In this document: piece by piece, positions 35,304 through 45,579 of the stretch
How the letters are laid out: each line of letters begins with the position of its first letter
Position numbering within the stretch: the first letter of the stretch is position 1
NCBI GenBank assembly: GCA_011947345.1
Contig: JAAVTG010000666.1
Span: forward strand, 186,001 to 250,000
Reading direction: 5' to 3'
From: Phytophthora quininea
Lineage: Eukaryota; Oomycota; Peronosporomycetes; Peronosporales; Peronosporaceae
Length of the DNA stretch: 64,000 bases
Notes under the pieces: model-generated
The model's input: only the letters and a program-made list of their open reading frames with translations
The model's database searches: none
Told to the model about the DNA's origin: nothing
Position numbers and translations under genes: made by a program

Positions 35304-36274
35304 ATGAGGCCTTCCCCGGTCAGATCGTCCATGCAGAGAGCTCTATTAACCAGATCGACCGTGAGAGCGGCCGCAGCTGTAATGCATGACGGCATTTTGG
35401 TCACCAACTTGAGTGCAACTTTCATCTTCGCATATCTACTGAAGCTGCAAGGTGCGTTAGCTGTATTTATCATGCTACTCACTATTTTTATTGCCTGGCC
35501 GTTGTAGCAATCGTCTGCAAGCAACGGGGTTGTTCCTCACCAGAACTGGAAGCTGGATTAGCACGATAAGAACGTCAAGGCAAGGTAGCAGTAGTGCTAA
35601 CCTGAACTGGCATCAGTACTGGGCCAAGACTTGACGAGGACGAGGACTCGAGCTCAGCAGCCAACGACCGATCTCACAAGGAAGTCAACCACTCCATGCA
35701 AGGTGCTCTCTCGTAAGGAAAACGGCAGTTCGATTGACACAAGAAGAGCCGATACACCCAACCAGCAACTCATAGCTGGCGTTCCGACCAAGTTCCAAAT
35801 CCCCACTGGATGGGAAGGGGATTCATGCGTCAATCCGTGCACCCGATGGACTCAAGCGAGGCCGGCACTCACAAAGTTGGCGACGACGACTGGCAAGACA
35901 TAGCAACTGAGAACGCGTCCGAGACGGCTCAACCTGAAAGCACCGATAGCGGTCGAGGGCCACCGTCATCTGCCATGGGCGCCAGCGCGGAGTTGGATCC
36001 ATCACGACCGCCACTGGTGACGATGAACGGGATGAATGGCCACGAGCTGGACGAGGACGATCTTGAAAACACTACAGAACTACTGCATCCAGTCACAGGG
36101 GCCGGCGATGCAGCTTTTGGGACGGCGAAAATGGGTAGACAGCTCACCTTTGCGGACGAGACTGGCGGCGCGTTGGTGGAGATGACTTATTCTAACAGGA
36201 CACACTACAGCAAGCAGATCACCCCTGGTGCAGTCCAAGGAGTGCCCAAGGGCGGTTGTTGTGTGATCCAGTAA
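35304..36274 (+). CDS. Putative CAAX-box (prenylated) protein
   Basis: The C-terminal part is well supported: an acidic, Ser/Thr-rich region (LDEDEDSSSAANDRSHKEVN, HELDEDDLENTTELLHPV), then GRQLTFADETGGALVEMTYS and a final GGCCVIQ. CVIQ fits a farnesyl-type CAAX box with a neighbouring Cys for palmitoylation, predicting membrane attachment. RQLTFADE resembles a relaxed PP1-docking motif, but Leu replaces the usual Val/Ile. The N-terminus is tentative: ATG 35304 begins a segment with a hydrophobic helix (NLSATFIFAYLLKL) and a donor at about 35452 (G|GTGCGT), with possible further introns. Frame changes near 35725 and 35823 look like one-base losses. The upstream exons could instead be a separate short gene. 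Confidence 0.5.
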
Positions 36275-36660
36275 ACCCTTGCAACGTTGAAGTCGATCGA
36301 CGGTAACGACATTATTGAGCCAGCGGACAGTGACTCTCGTTGGACTAGTTGCTACGCTCGCCCTGTTCAAATGATAGCATTGGTAGGAGAGTGCCATGTT
36401 TGACTTCATCTACAATCTGCGCACTTCCATTGCAAGTCTTCCCATTGTATCTGCTCAATCCACAGCATCAACTCACAACAAATCGATCGGCAGCGCCTTG
36501 CGGATCAAGCAAACGTGGTAGTTTCTTGACTAGTTACACTTCCCAGCATGACCGTCTTGTTCCCCAAAATACTCTCAGCGGAATAGCGACAACGAGCCAA
36601 GCGCGAGCAGCACAAGCCCGCGCAGGCGTCGAGGTTGCCGTGGCGACCGAGTTATCCACT
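36275..36660. other. Convergent intergenic region
   Basis: 386 bp between the ends of the CAAX gene and the eS24 gene, so two 3' regions and no promoter is expected. Nothing else recognised. Confidence 0.5.
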
Positions 36661-37382
36661 CTACTTGTTGGCCTTGGCGGCCTTGTGGCGAGCGATGCGG
36701 CGACCCACACCGCGGATCTTCTTGCCACGGTTCTTGGCCTCCTTGATCTGCTTGCGAGAAGTCTCGACCTTCTCCTGCAGACCCTGGCGGATCAGACGGT
36801 ACTTGGGCTCGAAGCGCTTGGCGTCGTTCACCGTGTCGTACACGAGGCCGAAGCCGGAGCTCTTGCCGCCACCGAACTGCGTGCGGAAGCCGTACAGGAA
36901 GACCGTGTTGGCGTCCTTCACCTTGTACATCTGCAGTCGTGGCGAACAGAGCGGACGTCAGCCACCAAAACCTCCAAGCGCCATAAAAATGTCCTCCCTC
37001 TTCCCAGCCAGCTAATGAGGCTCTGTCTGTAGGAACAATAAAGCCCCACAGACAGCTCTGAAAGTCCTCGGTCTCAATTGATCTCCCTGTTGGCTATCGT
37101 GCTGCTCTGTGGCTGGAAGAGGGAGACTGTACTGCTCTGTATGCTGCTGTTTCCGTACCTTGGCGATCTTCTCCTGAAGCTCAGCCTTGGGCACGTTAGC
37201 GCGGCCCGGGTGGATCACCTCCACGACCTGGTCAAGAGGATCAATCGATTCGTTAGTCGGACTAGCAGCAGCAAGCAGAGGAGACGGTGGTTGTTGCGGA
37301 GCTGTACCATTTGGCGACGAGCCAGCAGGCTGTTGCGGAGGAACTTGCGCGTGCGCACCGTGACGGGGACCTTGTCAGCCAT
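36661..37382 (-). CDS. RPS24: 40S ribosomal protein eS24
   Basis: Small-subunit ribosomal protein, 137 residues, the normal family length. Exons 37382-37308 ([20 protein letters not shown] and ARRQM), 37227-37159 ([20 protein letters not shown]) and 36930-36661 ([20 protein letters not shown] then [12 protein letters not shown]). All introns are phase 0, and the first two exons are tiny (75 and 69 nt). The basic C-terminus ([20 protein letters not shown]) is typical. No frame breaks. Confidence 0.96.
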
Positions 37383-37699
37383 GCTTGTTGTCTTTGACTA
37401 GAAGTTCTGCAGGGAATGGAGTGAGGCGGCGCTGGGCGGCAGTGTGTTGAGAGAGCCTCGCACAGCCAACCACTATGGCCGATTGCATCCATTGGCTGAA
37501 AATCGCTATTAATTTATCGCTATTTACAGCATGCCCTCAATACAAATTCATAGACAACTGCGGAATGGCTTCAACATCAACGGCAACATGATCGATCGAC
37601 AAGCAAGACGGCACCATGGGAAAACAAGGCAAAGCGACAAGTATATGCACACCAGCTCTGCGTCTAAAAGTTATCGCTGTCCAACGGGATGCCAATACT
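37383..37699. other. eS24 promoter region
   Basis: 317 bp between the eS24 start and the ABCF1 stop, both minus. A minus-strand CCATTCC (37419-37413) about 30 bp upstream of the eS24 ATG fits Inr YCAYTYY. Nothing else recognised. Confidence 0.4.
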
Positions 37700-40325
37700 T
37701 TATGCCGTGGCGGCCTCGCCGTTCTGCTTGAGCAGCTTGCTGGCGCGGGCCTCGGCCTTCTTGGCGGCGTTCTCCTGCAGACGCTCCTCCTCGGCCAGCG
37801 CCTTCTTGTGCAGGTCGTCCAGGATCGACTGCTTGTAGTCCTCGAACGTGCCGTCATACACCACCACGTCCTGGTCGCCGCACACCCACAGCACGCACTC
37901 GGTCGACTCGATCAGACGCGCGTCGTGCGTCACAATCACCACGCCGCCCTCGAACTCGCGGATGGCGTCGCACAGCGCGTCGATGGACTCGATGTCCAAG
38001 TTGTTCGTGGGCTCATCCAGGATCAAAATGTGCGGACGCATCAGGATCAGCTCGGCGATCACCACACGAGCCTTCTGACCGCCCGACAGCAGGCGGTTCT
38101 TGATCTCGTGGGCGTGGCCCTCCAGACCGACCTTGCCCAGCAAGTTGCGCACTTGCTGGTACGTTTGGTCCTGGAACAGACGACGCAGATACTCCACGGG
38201 GTCTCGCCCATGGGCAGCTTGTCGACAAAGTGCTGGCTGTAAATACCGAGACGCACGCGCGGGTTGCGCCGCACCTCTCCTTCCTTCACAACAACCTCGC
38301 CTGTGATCATCTTCAGAAGCGTACTCTTACCCACACCATTCGGACCGACAATACACACGCGAGAAGTCGTGTCGATACCAAAGTCCGAGTTCTTGAACAG
38401 GTACGGCGTGTCCTCGTTGTAGCGGAAGCTGGCTTCACGCACCTCAAGGATCGGAGGCGACACCACCGTGGTATCCGGGAAGCTGAACTGCACAATGTAC
38501 TCCTTTGGTCGCTCCAGAAGCTCCATCGGCTGCGATGCCTCGGCGGCGTCGTCAGGCATCAGCGACTTCTTCTTCTGCGAGCGAGCACCGGGCTCACGTT
38601 TCTTCTTGACGATCTCGTTGGCCTTCTTGGACGACTTGCCCGACGCCTTGAGGTTGCGGAGCTGCTTCTGCTGCTTTTCCCACGCCTTCTCCATCTGCTT
38701 GCGCTTCTGCTTCTCCATCTCTCGGAACATGTCGTAGTTGCCCTTGTAGTGCACCAGCTTCTTGTTTTCCAAGTGCAGCACCTCTGAGCAGACGCTGTTG
38801 AGGAAGTCAGCGTCGTGGGAAACCACCAGCAGCGTCTTCTTCCACTTCTGCAGGTAGTCGTCCAGCCAAATGACGGCGTTCAGATCCAAGTGGTTCGTGG
38901 GCTCATCCAGCATCAGCAGCGTCGGCTCCACGTACAGAGCCTTAGCCAGAGAGATACGCATGCGCCAACCACCGGAAAAGTCCTTCGTGACCTTCTCCTG
39001 CATGGCCGAGTCGAAGCCCAGACCGAAAAGGATACGACGAGCACGGGCTTCGGCAGCCGACGCGTTCATGTGCGATAGCTGCTCGTACACCTCGTTCAAT
39101 CGGTCGTCCAGCGCAGAGTCCTGCTTCTTCTCCAGCTCCGCCAGCAAGAACTTCTCCTCCTCCAGCAGCGCCCAGCGCTCAGCATCGGCCTTCAGCACGG
39201 CGTCCACAGCACGCGTGTCGTCAGCCACAACTTCCTGCTCTACGTACAGGCAGTCGATTTTGGGCGGAATCTTGAGCTCGCCCAGCGCAATCATCTTCAA
39301 GATGGTGGTCTTACCCTGACCGTTAGGCCCCACGAGGCCGTACTTGCCACCAGCGTTAATGTGCAGCGACGCGTTGTCGTACAGCAGCTTGTTGTGGGCG
39401 TTGATGCTGAAGTTCTCAATGTGAATGTCCGTGGCGTTCTCCCAGTTCGAGTCCTCTGTGAAGGCCTGCTGTGAGACGGAGAACTGCGCGCCATCCATAG
39501 GGTTGGCAGCGCGGTGGTACTCTTCCTCCCGCTCCTGGCGCTCCTGCTCCTCTTTCAGACGCTTGCGCTCTTTGTTGCTGAGTCGCTTGCCTTCCTTGTC
39601 CTTTTGCTCTTCTTGTCTTTCTTGTGCTTTTTCTCGCCGTCCTCTTCCTCATCGTCGTCATCGTCCTCGCCGTTGGTCTCGAAAGGGAGTTTGGACTTTT
39701 CTTCTTTTTCTTCTTGTCCTTCTTGTCCTCCTCCTCGGGTGCGTCCACAGGGTCGAAGAACAGGTCGGTCGAGATCGTTTTCTTCTTGTTTTCTTCTTCT
39801 TTTTCTCGACCACTGGCTCAGGCTTCTCCTCTTCTTCGACCTCTTCAACCTCTTCCTCTTCAACCTCTTCCTCTTCATGGTGGTGTTTCTTCTTGTCTTT
39901 CTTCTTGCTCTTCTTCTTACTGACACTGGCAGCCATTTGAGCATACTCGTCCTCCTCTTCCTCTTCATCCTGCTCTTCCTGCTCTTGTTCCTCCTCGCTC
40001 TCGCTGTCCATGAGCGCAGCAAAGTCGACCTTCTTGTTCTTGTTCTTTTGTTCTTCTTCTTGCCCACACTGGCAGCCACCGCAGCGTATGGATCTTCCTC
40101 CTGCTCCTGTTCCTGCTCCTCGTCCGACAGCGTGTGCTGACTCTCCTGCTCCTCCTGGACCTTGGCGGCCTGACGCTGCGCCTTACGGGCTTTCAGCTTC
40201 TCCTTGCGCGCCGCCTTCTTGTCGCCCTCGCCGTCAGCAGACGCGGGGGCAGGTGGGGCCGCCGCCTTGCCGTCGTCCGAGTCCGAGTCGTCACCGCGAC
40301 GTCCTTTCTTCTTGCCACGAGCCAT
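37700..40325 (-). CDS. ABCF1: ABCF1-type ABC ATPase (translation factor)
   Basis: Soluble twin-ATPase of the ABC-F group, acting on ribosomes; the long charged N-terminus points to the ABCF1/ABC50 subtype, which works with eIF2. From ATG 40325 ([20 protein letters not shown]) come repeated Lys- and Glu-rich blocks, including two copies of a YA(A/Q)(V/M)AASV(G/S)KKK motif. First ATPase: Walker [10 protein letters not shown], signature FSGGWRMR, Walker [14 protein letters not shown]. Second: [30 protein letters not shown]. The inter-domain linker is basic. No membrane segments. Frame breaks occur near 38199 (C run) and several times in the low-complexity 39600-40070 region; restored, the chain is about 870 residues. 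Confidence 0.92.
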
Positions 40326-40643
40326 CGTCCACCTACAGATCGATCTTCCTCTGCTACGACACCAATGCGAGAATGACCGACCGTGACTGGTGCAAAGCCG
40401 CCGCTGCGAAATGGGTACAGGTTGCCCAGAATATGGGAACGAAGGATAAGATGAACAGTACCGATGTCCTCAAACGTCCACGCAACGAGTCCAAAACAAT
40501 ATCTGGCATGACTGTCCTTGCGGGAAAAAAGTATAGCTGCAGAACAAGACTTGGTGTTGCCGTCTTGCGGTCAATGATCGATCTCTGCCGACATTCTTGC
40601 TGTTGTTTTTGTCCTAAGCGAGAGCTATCTGCTGCGTCTGCCG
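40326..40643. other. ABCF1 upstream region
   Basis: 318 bp between the ABCF1 start and the likely stop of the RCC1 gene, both minus. Expected to hold the ABCF1 promoter; no clear element was seen. Confidence 0.4.
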
Positions 40644-43600
40644 CTAGGATGCAAGTCGATCCAGCGAGGGGTTATACGTCACTGCCAGCTGCTCGAACGC
40701 AAGCAATTTTCCCATGGCAAGAGCGTTAGAACGAGCTTCTAGTCGTTGTCAATGTTGAAGTTGACATGGCTACATACCGTTTGACGGACGCCGCATTCGA
40801 CCTGCGCAACGCGGACGGAGCTCAGCGCACTAATTGCCACTGGAGTGTCTTCGTCCTCCATCGATCCAGTACCCAGCTTGCCGTCTCGGCCACTGCCCCA
40901 GCAGTAGAGCACTCCATCGCCTACACAATGGACAACATGGTCAGAAGCGCAGTATCGGAAGCACGCAACACAGTAAACGTACTCGACACCGCAGCCGAGT
41001 TATCCTCGCCACAAGACACGTGGGTGATCTCCTTGAACAGCAAAGAGGAAACAACTTCGGGGTCCTGAACGAACTGGTAGCTCTTTTGTCGAGCTCCATC
41101 GTAACCAGCTTGAAACAGACCCTCGTTTTCAATGTCACCCTGAACCAGCACGTACATTAGCCAGGGTTGCCAGTGCAAAGGGATGTGTACAACGTACCAG
41201 CCCAAGCCGCCCGTTTTCAGCATAACCCCAAGCGTATAGAGTTCCCGAGCCAACGAGAGCTATTCGACAATGTGAATCCTCAGCTTCCACGCCGTATAAA
41301 GTTCCCTTCATCTGTGCTCCAATCTAATGGAAAAGCAGTCAATGCGAAGTAAAGTATTCACCACAGCAGGAGTGTCCTCACGTCAAAGGGGATTGAGATC
41401 ACGGGGATCTTGACACCTGCCTTGGACTCTTGCCGGCCTCTTCGGCGCCAAATACGCTCATGTCCAGCTAAAACGTCCAGCAGTGCATTAGTCATTGCAA
41501 CCACTTACAGCGATCGTGGTTTTGCACTGCTTACCCTTGTTGGATCAGGATCCACCCGAGTCTGTGCAACGATAACAGCCTTGGCCCCCGCTTTCTGCGC
41601 TATCAAAATCTTCACGCCGCATTGGTCAAGTATAAGCACCTAGGATATCAACATGATCAATCTTTCTCACCTGCTTTCCGAGGACATCCTCTTTGTACGA
41701 AAGTATCGACCACGGTCGGCGCCCTGGCGACCGCAGATGCTCAAGCAACAGCTCGCCGTGGCGATTCTTCCGCATCATAACGGCAGGAATCCTGAACGCG
41801 TCTGCATCTCCGTCCTCCTCGTCGACTTCGAGAGTAAAGGCATCAGCCTCGAGAAAGTCAAAAGAATTACAACCCCCACTGCTCCTGCATCTTGTGCGTC
41901 CTTGACGAGCGCAACCAAAGAGTTCATAAGTCGAGATATGAGCTCACTCGCGTCGAGCGTCTCAGTGTCAAACGCAACATCTTCTTGGCCAAATTCCAGC
42001 ACAGCCACGCGATTCACAACTTCGTTCGGTCGAACGTACAGCTTCAGACTTGATAATCGCTCGGGCGAGTAAAAGAGCTCCGCACGGACGCCAGTACTTG
42101 TGAGAGGTGGTCCGAAAGCGGCAGGCACGCACGGGATCTCGAGCAATTCTGCAGGCCGTGACGAATCGACAAGTAAGGACAGCCAATACCCCGATGGCGT
42201 CCCTCGACCAAGCAGCGTGATTTTTCCCGTGGTTCGAGCAAGACCGGAGCGTAGATGCGAGTCCGAGCGGTTGCACACTGCAGCACTGAGAGTTGTTGAA
42301 GCCTGCGCGGAGGCAGCAGATGGGGTTGAAACGGTTTGGCTACTGGAGAACTCGGGCGTTGGCAATGGCACAGCATAAACCGCGCCCGCTATCGCTCTCG
42401 AGAGTTGAGCCGGTTGGGACCCAAATTGTGCACATAACGCGATGGCATTCAGTGGATCGCCTTCAGTACCTTTTCCATCGGAATTGGCGCTACTGGGCCG
42501 TTGACGATACGGGTATTCATCAACAGTTAGTGAGACTTGAATTCGTGCCGTCACAGCTAGCGCGTGCTCCTTGCCTGCAGCAATGTGGTGTACGCCCAAG
42601 GCTGACAGAGCGGCATTTTCCTGAGGCGAAAACGTGTTTTCTCGAGAATCTGTAGCTCCTCTCCGTTTCCAAGCGCCCCACTCAAAAACGTGCCGTGCAG
42701 GGGCTCGTCCAACAGCAAATACATGGTTACCACCCACCGCAACGCTGGTAATCGGCTCTTTCAGACTGTCAATACGCGTTGGGGAAGGAATGTACACAAA
42801 GTTGCTGCCACTGATGTTGGGATCCAAAATCCCACACGGAAGTGATCAGAGTAGCCGAGACCCAACTGCCCGTCGGAGCCTTCACCCCAGCTAAACACAC
42901 TGCCATCGTCTGTCACGGCCAAAGTGAAATAGTAGCCGCAAGCCACCTGCGTCACGCGCATCTCTTCAAAGTAGCTCGAGTCCAACTGCAGTGGTAGATC
43001 AATCACAGGATACTCTCGACCAATGTGCGGATCAAATTGATACCGGAAAATGGCGTCACTACGTTCTGCATCTTCGTCAGTGGTAGTGAAGTCGCCGTGA
43101 CCCAGTTGGCCGTAGCCACCAGACCCCCATGTGTAAACAACTCCACTGGCACTCAATGCGACGGAGTGCTGACTTCCGAGCCGTGAGTCGACAATCACAA
43201 CGTCGTTTAGGTCGTCGACCCTGGTGGGCTGTCGACGAATGACACCCCTCCAGCGATGAAGCCGCTACCGTCCTGCGGCTGTGGTGGCAAAAGGAAGCCA
43301 AACGATCCTGGTACACCAGCTCCCCAAGTGAATACTTGACCGTCCGACGCCACAGCACTTGCGTGGGTTTCGCTGAGCGATACTTGAGAGATGCGTAGCT
43401 CGTTATTCTTGAAAAATGCTGCAAGTAGTGGAGACGAAATGTGTCGAGTGAGTTCCAAGTGTGCGTGGCCCAACTGGGCTCGAGCATTGGCACCGAACGA
43501 GTAGACAGCGCCGTGGTGCGCAAACTGCTCGACCTTCTGCTGCCGCAACCGCTCTCGCTTCTTCTTGCGCGTGACCACCACGTCCTGAATCTTTTGAGCT

Positions 43601-44461
43601 GCTTGAGATAGCTCTTGCTCGACTTCCAGCTGAATTTCAAGCCGACGCTCTGCAGCTTCGCGTCTCGCCATCATACCCCGTGAACACCTTTGGATCACTA
43701 CAGCCGCTTCCTCTTCCGATAGATACTCTCGCTGCACGAAACACCGCAGCAGATTTACGATCTTCGGGGTCTGCTTGACCCACAGAATGAATCGGGCTCG
43801 TGAAAGATCTTGCTCGTCGTCCAGATCGCAGTGCACAAAGCACTGGCGAGTGAGTTCTGCCACTTCGCTCATGGGACACAGCACTGCAAGTCGAGGACCC
43901 AGCCCCTTGGTGGCTTTGGATAGACCTCGAACAGCCGACTTGACCAGGATCCCAAGCTCGTCGCGTGTGATGGCCCCAGAGTCGTCAAAGTCGAAGATGT
44001 CGAAAACAGCGCCAGCCTTTTCCTCCAGTTTGCCGTCTGCAGCAGTCAATGCCAGCGCAGTTAGAAACTCGAGGCCGTTGACGACAGTGCTGCTCTTCAT
44101 GTTCTGGAAAGTGGCGAACCAGCGCTGCAGCATCGTCCTAAACAGCGGGTTGCTACGGAGCCCTACCAAGTCTTCGAACTGCTGTGTGGTGAGGCAGAAG
44201 TTGAACGACAGCTTTCGCAGGCGGGAAGACAGGAAGGCGATCTCGTCCAGACCCCTGCAAGCGACAATGAATCATTGTTGCTGTCAATGCAGAAAAATGG
44301 ATAGAGCTCGTTCATACCAGACTTGGGTGAGCAGCACCAAGTGACTCAAGACCGCCGCATCCTGCTCTCGGTACTGCACGCGAGAGAAGCGACCCCCATC
44401 AGCCCCCGTCAAGAGCTCGATCTGTAGCGATCGCCAACTCGAAGAGCCGCGACTGAAACAT
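40644..44461 (-). CDS. EF-hand/IQ/RCC1-repeat protein with a PA domain
   Basis: Large multi-domain protein of about 1,100 residues from ATG 44461 (MFQSRLFELAIATD). After an alpha-helical N-terminus comes an EF-hand (FDIFDFDDSGAITRDELG) and a degenerate second one, an IQ motif (EEEAAVVIQRCSRGMMARRE), a coiled coil, and RCC1 repeats: HGAVYSFGANARAQLGH, DGQVFTWGAGVPGSFGF, GVVYTWGSGGYGQLGHGD and GSVFSWGEGSDGQLGLG. A Ser-rich spacer and a protease-associated-type segment follow (VLILDQCGVKILIAQKAGAK, IPVISIPFD). More RCC1 blades close the protein (GTLYAWGYAENGRLGL, DGVLYCWGSGRDGKLGTGS). C-terminal introns are short. Frame breaks near 44405 and at several later points fit one-base losses. The exact 3' end, at TAG 40644-40646, is inferred. 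Confidence 0.75.
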
Positions 44462-44533
44462 CGAGCAGCAGGTAAGTCTTGTGGACACTGGGAATTCCAT
44501 AGACAGGCGAGCGAAGACGACCAGTGGAGCGGC

Positions 44534-45506
44534 ATGGGAGGTCGGGACGACGACACTGAGCCCTCGCAGATCCTAGAGCATCTGTTCCTCGGGGCGAGAG
44601 CTCACGCGCGCGACAAGGAGCTGCTGCAGCGACTGGGGATCACCCACATCCTTAACGTGAGCCCTTCGTCCTCAGTCAATGAGACCAACACTTTGCTGAC
44701 TGATTTTGTTGGTTGTACAGGTGACGCCGCCCAAGAAGACGGATCCTGTGGCTGGAGTGCCCAACTTCTTCGAGAAGGAGAAGCTCTTCACGTACCGACG
44801 TTGCCCCATCTTCGACAACAAGGCCGAGGATATTTCCAGTGTGCTGGAGGGCTGCATCTCCTTCATGGATCAGGCCAAGTACTATGGTATTTCAGCTCTT
44901 GATGCAGTGATGACTCGTGGTCTGTTGTTGCTAACGATGGTCAAGTGCTCTCCTTGTGTGCATGTTTTCATTCTTAGGGCGGATCCTGGTGCACTGCAAC
45001 AAAGGAGTGAGTCGCTCCTCGTCCATGGTGGTGGGCTACCTCATGAAGATCAACAGCATGAACTTCGAGCAGGCCTTGGGTTTCGTTGTCGAGCGTCGAC
45101 CGATGGCCAACCCCAACGAGAGTTTCCGTAGACAACTGCAGGAGTACGAGCGTCGTCTTCAACGTGCTGTGCCCAAGGAGAAAAGTGCTCGAGCTGCTCG
45201 TGGACCAGTTGGCCCTGCCCGTGGCCCCATCGGTCCGTCGATGCCGCCAAAAGCAACGTCGAAGGAAGTCGATGGCAGTGGTGATGAACAAGCGGCCTCT
45301 ATTGGACCGCAGCTACCACCACACCTTGCGAAAGCTCGGACTTCTAACGAACTTGATGAAGCTGTAGAAGAAAAGAACCTGCTGCACAAGACAAGACTGT
45401 AGTTACCATCGGACCCAGTCTGCCACCTCATCTAAAGCGTCCACGGTTGGAATCGGGTGAAGACATCAATGCATCCAAGAAGAAAAAGATGGACAAGAAT
45501 GAATAA
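44534..45506 (+). CDS. Dual-specificity protein phosphatase
   Basis: Three exons: 44534-44656, 44721-44886 and 44978-45506. The start MGGRDDDTEPSQILEHLFLG leads to HILNVTPP, RRCPIFDNKAEDISSVLEGC and the active site GRILVHCNKGVSRSSSMVVG: HCxxGxSRS with catalytic Cys, preceded by the general-acid Asp in FDNKAED. It is therefore expected to dephosphorylate Ser/Thr and Tyr. The C-terminus has repeated Pro motifs (GPIGPSMPP, SIGPQLPPHL and TIGPSLPPHL) and a basic end (HLKRPRLESGEDI, KKKKMDKNE) that may be a nuclear signal. The visible frame stops at 45402, but one lost A in the run at 45368-45372 accounts for this; the next frame continues the repeat to TAA 45504-45506. It starts 72 bp from the divergent RCC1 gene. 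Confidence 0.87.
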
Positions 45507-45579
45507 CTACCACGACGGCGGTGCAACACAAACGAGCCGCAATAATTCAAGCACTGTATTGGATATGGATATCGGTCTC

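Noticed and set aside
39550..40020. Plus-strand hydrophobic Phe/Leu/Ser-rich proteins opposite ABCF1
   Set aside because: They are the complement of Lys/Glu-rich codons of ABCF1; apparent membrane segments are artefacts.
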